Below the pieces are notes generated by a model. It had not been told where the DNA came from, searched no databases, and saw nothing but the letters and a program-made list of their open reading frames with translations. A DNA stretch of 64,000 nt, from assembly GCF_008973755.1 (NCBI RefSeq), contig NZ_WBOM01000005.1, positions 248,001 through 312,000 on the forward strand, written 5' to 3'. Made by a program: the position numbers and the translations under genes. Source of the DNA: Nitrincola alkalilacustris. GTDB taxonomy: Bacteria; Pseudomonadota; Gammaproteobacteria; Pseudomonadales; Balneatricaceae. Positions 61,560-64,000 of the stretch are shown here, piece by piece; position 1 is the stretch's first letter; each line of letters opens with the position of its first letter.

Positions 61560-64000
61560 TCAGGCCGCTGCTTTACGCGCTGGCTTGATGCCAAAGAGCA
61601 GGGCATAGAATACCGGAACGGCAATCAGGGTCAGCAGCGTTGCAAAGGCCAGGCCTCCCATGATGGTGACCGCCATGCTGGAGAAGAAGGCATCCGTCAG
61701 CAATGGCAGCATGCCCAGAATAGTGGTCACAGCAGCCAGAAACACCGGGCGCAGTCGGCTGACGCTGGCATCAATGATCGATTGAACCTTGTCCTTGCCG
61801 CCACTGATCTGGCTGTCTATCTCATCCACCAGCACTATCGCATTTTTCATCAGCATGCCCGACAGACTGAGGAAGCCCAGCAAGGCCATGAAGCCAAAGG
61901 GCATGCCACTGCCGAGTAGACCAATCACCACCCCGCAGACTGACATGGGCACCACCAGCCAGATGATCAGTGGCTGGCGCAACTTGCCAAACAGCAGGAT
62001 GGAGATCAGCAGCATCACCAGAAAGCCCAGCGGCAACTGAGCACCGAGTGAGGCCTGAGCTTCACTTGAGGTCTCGAACTCACCACCCCATTGCAACTGA
62101 TACCCCTGAGGCAGCTCAATCGCTTCAATTGAGCCACGAATAGCTCTGAGCGCAGCATCGGCTGTCAGGTCGCCGATCGGCTCTGCCTGAACGGTCAGTG
62201 TGCGTACCCGATCACGACGATGTATCAGGGTCTCTTCACTTTCGGTAACAAAGCGCTCGACTACCTGTGTGATCGGTATGTAAGCCTGCAGCCCGGGGCT
62301 CCAGATCTGTCGCTCTTCCAGTCGGCCGGCATCCAGTCGTTCATCGGCTGGCGGGCGTGCGATGATCGGGATCTGTTCGTCACCTTCACGATAGGTACCG
62401 GCACGTATGCCCACAGTGGCAAACTGCAGCGTTTCGGCAACATGGTTGCGGCCCAGACCTGCAATGCGTGCCCGCTCCTCATTGAACAGCGGCACAATCA
62501 CCAGCTCCTGCTTATTCCAGTTCTGGCGAATATCCTGCAGGTTACCATCCGCCTGCATAATGGTGATCGCCTCATCACCCAGTCGTCGCAGGATGGCAGC
62601 ATCCGGTCCTGAAAAACGTGCTTCTATCTTGGCACCACCACCGGGTCCGAAAACCAGTTTCTGGGTGCGAATATCTGCATCAGGATAAGCGGGAGGGAGT
62701 TCGCGTCGCAGCACTTCGGCCAGAGGGTCTATCTGATGACGATCCTCCATCTCAACGATAAACTGACCATAAGCGGTATTTGGCTGCTCCGGATTATAAG
62801 TCAGCATGAAGCGGCTGGCACCCTGACCCACCAGTGTTGTGACGGCAATGACACCAGGCTGCTGACGGATCAGTTCATCTATTTCGGCCATATCTCTTGC
62901 CGTGGCACGAATATCGGTGCCCTGCGGCAACTGATAGTTGACGTAGAAAATAGGCGTGTTGGAATCAGGAAAGAACGCCTGCTTCACAAAACCGAAAGCA
63001 TAAAAGCAACTGCCGGTCAGCAGCAAAAGTGCGATGACAGTGAAACCACGTGCGCGCAGCGCCTTGCCCAGAAAACGCTGATACAACCGGTAGGCAGAAC
63101 CTTCATAAGGGTCGTCTTTCAGGTCCTTGTCGGATACTTTCAGCATGTAGTAGCCGAACAGTGGCGTCACGGTGATCGCCAGTACCCAACTGAGCAACAG
63201 CGAAATACCGATCACGGCAAATAGTGAGAAGAGAAACTCACCGGTTGCATCCGGTGACAGTCCGATACCGGAAAACGCCATGATACCGATGACGGTCGCC
63301 CCCAGCAGCGGGATCTGAGTGCGTTTGGCCGCGTCACTGGCTGCCGTCTTGGCACTGATACCGCGCTGCATGTTGATCAGCATCCCTTCAGCAATAACAA
63401 TCGCGTTATCGACCAGCATTCCCATTGCGATGATCAGGGCGCCCAGCGAAATACGCTCCATCTCGATGCTGAACAGGCGCATGAAGAAGATGGTTCCCAG
63501 TACCGTCAGCAGCAAAGTGGCACCCACCACAAAACCGACACGCCAGCCCATGAACAGGCAGAGTACGCCGATCACGATCGCGACCGCGAGAGCCAGGTTG
63601 ATCACGAAACTGTTGATCGACTCATCCACGACGACATGCTGCTCATAAATAGGGCTTATCTCGATGCCCAGTGGAATCTGCTCTTTCAGCTGCTCAAGCT
63701 TCTGGCTGACGCGCTGACCCACTTCGACAATGTTGGTGTCGGCCACCGCCGATATGGCAAGAGTAAAGGCGGGTTTGCCATTGAACCGAACCAGGTGAGA
63801 GGGTATCTCGGTAGTGCTGCGGTAAATCTCAGCAACATCCAGCAGACTCAGTTGCTCGGTTGAGCCGGGCGTACCGATTCTGACCGCCTCAATACTGGCG
63901 ACAGAGTCGAAACCGGGGCGGGATACCAGACGGATACGGCGGTCATCAACCGTGATCGCACCCGCATCTGCGACGGCGTTTTCCGACTGCAGTGTCTGGG
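61560..64000 (-). CDS. RND-family efflux transporter, inner-membrane permease (partial)
   Basis: The frame stays open to the right edge, so only the last ~813 residues are present; the start and N-terminus lie outside. The sequence contains the periplasmic loop and the core helices: IVLVDEIDSQ and GALIIAMGMLVDNAIVIAEG (the hallmark of the RND proton channel), ATGEFLFSLFAVIG, and PDSNTPIFYVNYQLPQGTD. It is an AcrB/MexF-type H+-coupled drug or metabolite exporter. A membrane fusion protein gene would be expected further upstream. The stop is at 61560-61562, just after the terminator. Confidence 0.92.
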   Translation of the reverse strand, partial: QTLQSENAVADAGAITVDDRRIRLVSRPGFDSVASIEAVRIGTPGSTEQLSLLDVAEIYRSTTEIPSHLVRFNGKPAFTLAISAVADTNIVEVGQRVSQKLEQLKEQIPLGIEISPIYEQHVVVDESINSFVINLALAVAIVIGVLCLFMGWRVGFVVGATLLLTVLGTIFFMRLFSIEMERISLGALIIAMGMLVDNAIVIAEGMLINMQRGISAKTAASDAAKRTQIPLLGATVIGIMAFSGIGLSPDATGEFLFSLFAVIGISLLLSWVLAITVTPLFGYYMLKVSDKDLKDDPYEGSAYRLYQRFLGKALRARGFTVIALLLLTGSCFYAFGFVKQAFFPDSNTPIFYVNYQLPQGTDIRATARDMAEIDELIRQQPGVIAVTTLVGQGASRFMLTYNPEQPNTAYGQFIVEMEDRHQIDPLAEVLRRELPPAYPDADIRTQKLVFGPGGGAKIEARFSGPDAAILRRLGDEAITIMQADGNLQDIRQNWNKQELVIVPLFNEERARIAGLGRNHVAETLQFATVGIRAGTYREGDEQIPIIARPPADERLDAGRLEERQIWSPGLQAYIPITQVVERFVTESEETLIHRRDRVRTLTVQAEPIGDLTADAALRAIRGSIEAIELPQGYQLQWGGEFETSSEAQASLGAQLPLGFLVMLLISILLFGKLRQPLIIWLVVPMSVCGVVIGLLGSGMPFGFMALLGFLSLSGMLMKNAIVLVDEIDSQISGGKDKVQSIIDASVSRLRPVFLAAVTTILGMLPLLTDAFFSSMAVTIMGGLAFATLLTLIAVPVFYALLFGIKPARKAAA

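Overview
The window reads as a continuous chromosomal segment of a marine-type gammaproteobacterium, most like the Oceanospirillaceae group (Marinobacterium/Neptuniibacter-like). This is inferred from gene content: TRAP and Na+-symport uptake, GABA and beta-alanine catabolism, glutarate oxidation, type IV pilus ATPase, c-di-GMP signalling, RimK/RimB, and a queF/yadGH/PA2817-type neighbourhood resembling Pseudomonas. There is no rRNA, prophage, insertion sequence or CRISPR array. Coding density is high and both ends cut a gene (an SGNH hydrolase at the left, an RND efflux pump at the right).

Layout. 1-2.2 kb: SGNH hydrolase tail, MarR regulator, a small ORF split by a -1 frameshift, and a BON-domain periplasmic protein. 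2.5-5.0 kb: rimB-like protease, rimK glutamate ligase and an AstE/AspA-like deacylase. 5.0-11.3 kb: FCD-type GntR regulator, TAXI-type TRAP fused permease, DUF1850 protein, and divergently glutaryl-CoA dehydrogenase plus a class III CoA-transferase. 11.5-15.1 kb: rlmA, a brnTA toxin-antitoxin pair, an AraC regulator and azlCD. 15.2-25.1 kb: an NSS transporter, then a GABA/polyamine module (gabT, gabD, four-gene ABC importer) with a divergent PuuR-like XRE/cupin regulator. 25.1-28.7 kb: LysR, azoR, yqjG and pirin, a quinone/electrophile detoxification unit. 28.9-34.6 kb: REC-DUF3369-GGDEF-EAL regulator with its histidine kinase, pilU, and an unknown membrane-anchored protein. 34.8-35.2 kb: tRNA Glu-Gly-Glu-Gly. 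35.4-44.0 kb: DMT exporter, penicillin-acylase-family enzyme with a divergent LysR, and a LysR with bauA/mmsA-type beta-alanine genes. 44.3-49.2 kb: a malonyltransferase-like protein overlapping a fused ThDP E1 enzyme, then NnrS and SirB2. 49.4-53.8 kb: a further tRNA-Glu, an SH3/M48/CHASE2-cyclase operon and a PA2817-family gene. 53.9-64 kb: yadGH, queF, nitroreductase, thioesterase, CorA, cyclophilin, DUF6134/SDR/NTF2, and the RND pump.

The most unusual signals are non-coding. At four independent gene ends (rimK, the AstE-like gene, queF, the NTF2-like gene) the last codons plus the stop codon are re-iterated downstream as degenerate 13-18 bp tandem units, so that each array begins inside the gene and carries repeated stop triplets. 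A dispersed element of exactly 94 bp with nested inverted repeats occurs three times, each time just after a gene end. A perfect 18-bp inverted repeat fuses the ends of two convergent genes so that unrelated proteins both end in PPYL. A hairpin covers the ribosome binding site of the DUF6134 gene. The metabolic modules are mostly recognisable; the fused E1/acyltransferase pair and the receptor-less TRAP locus are the protein-level oddities.
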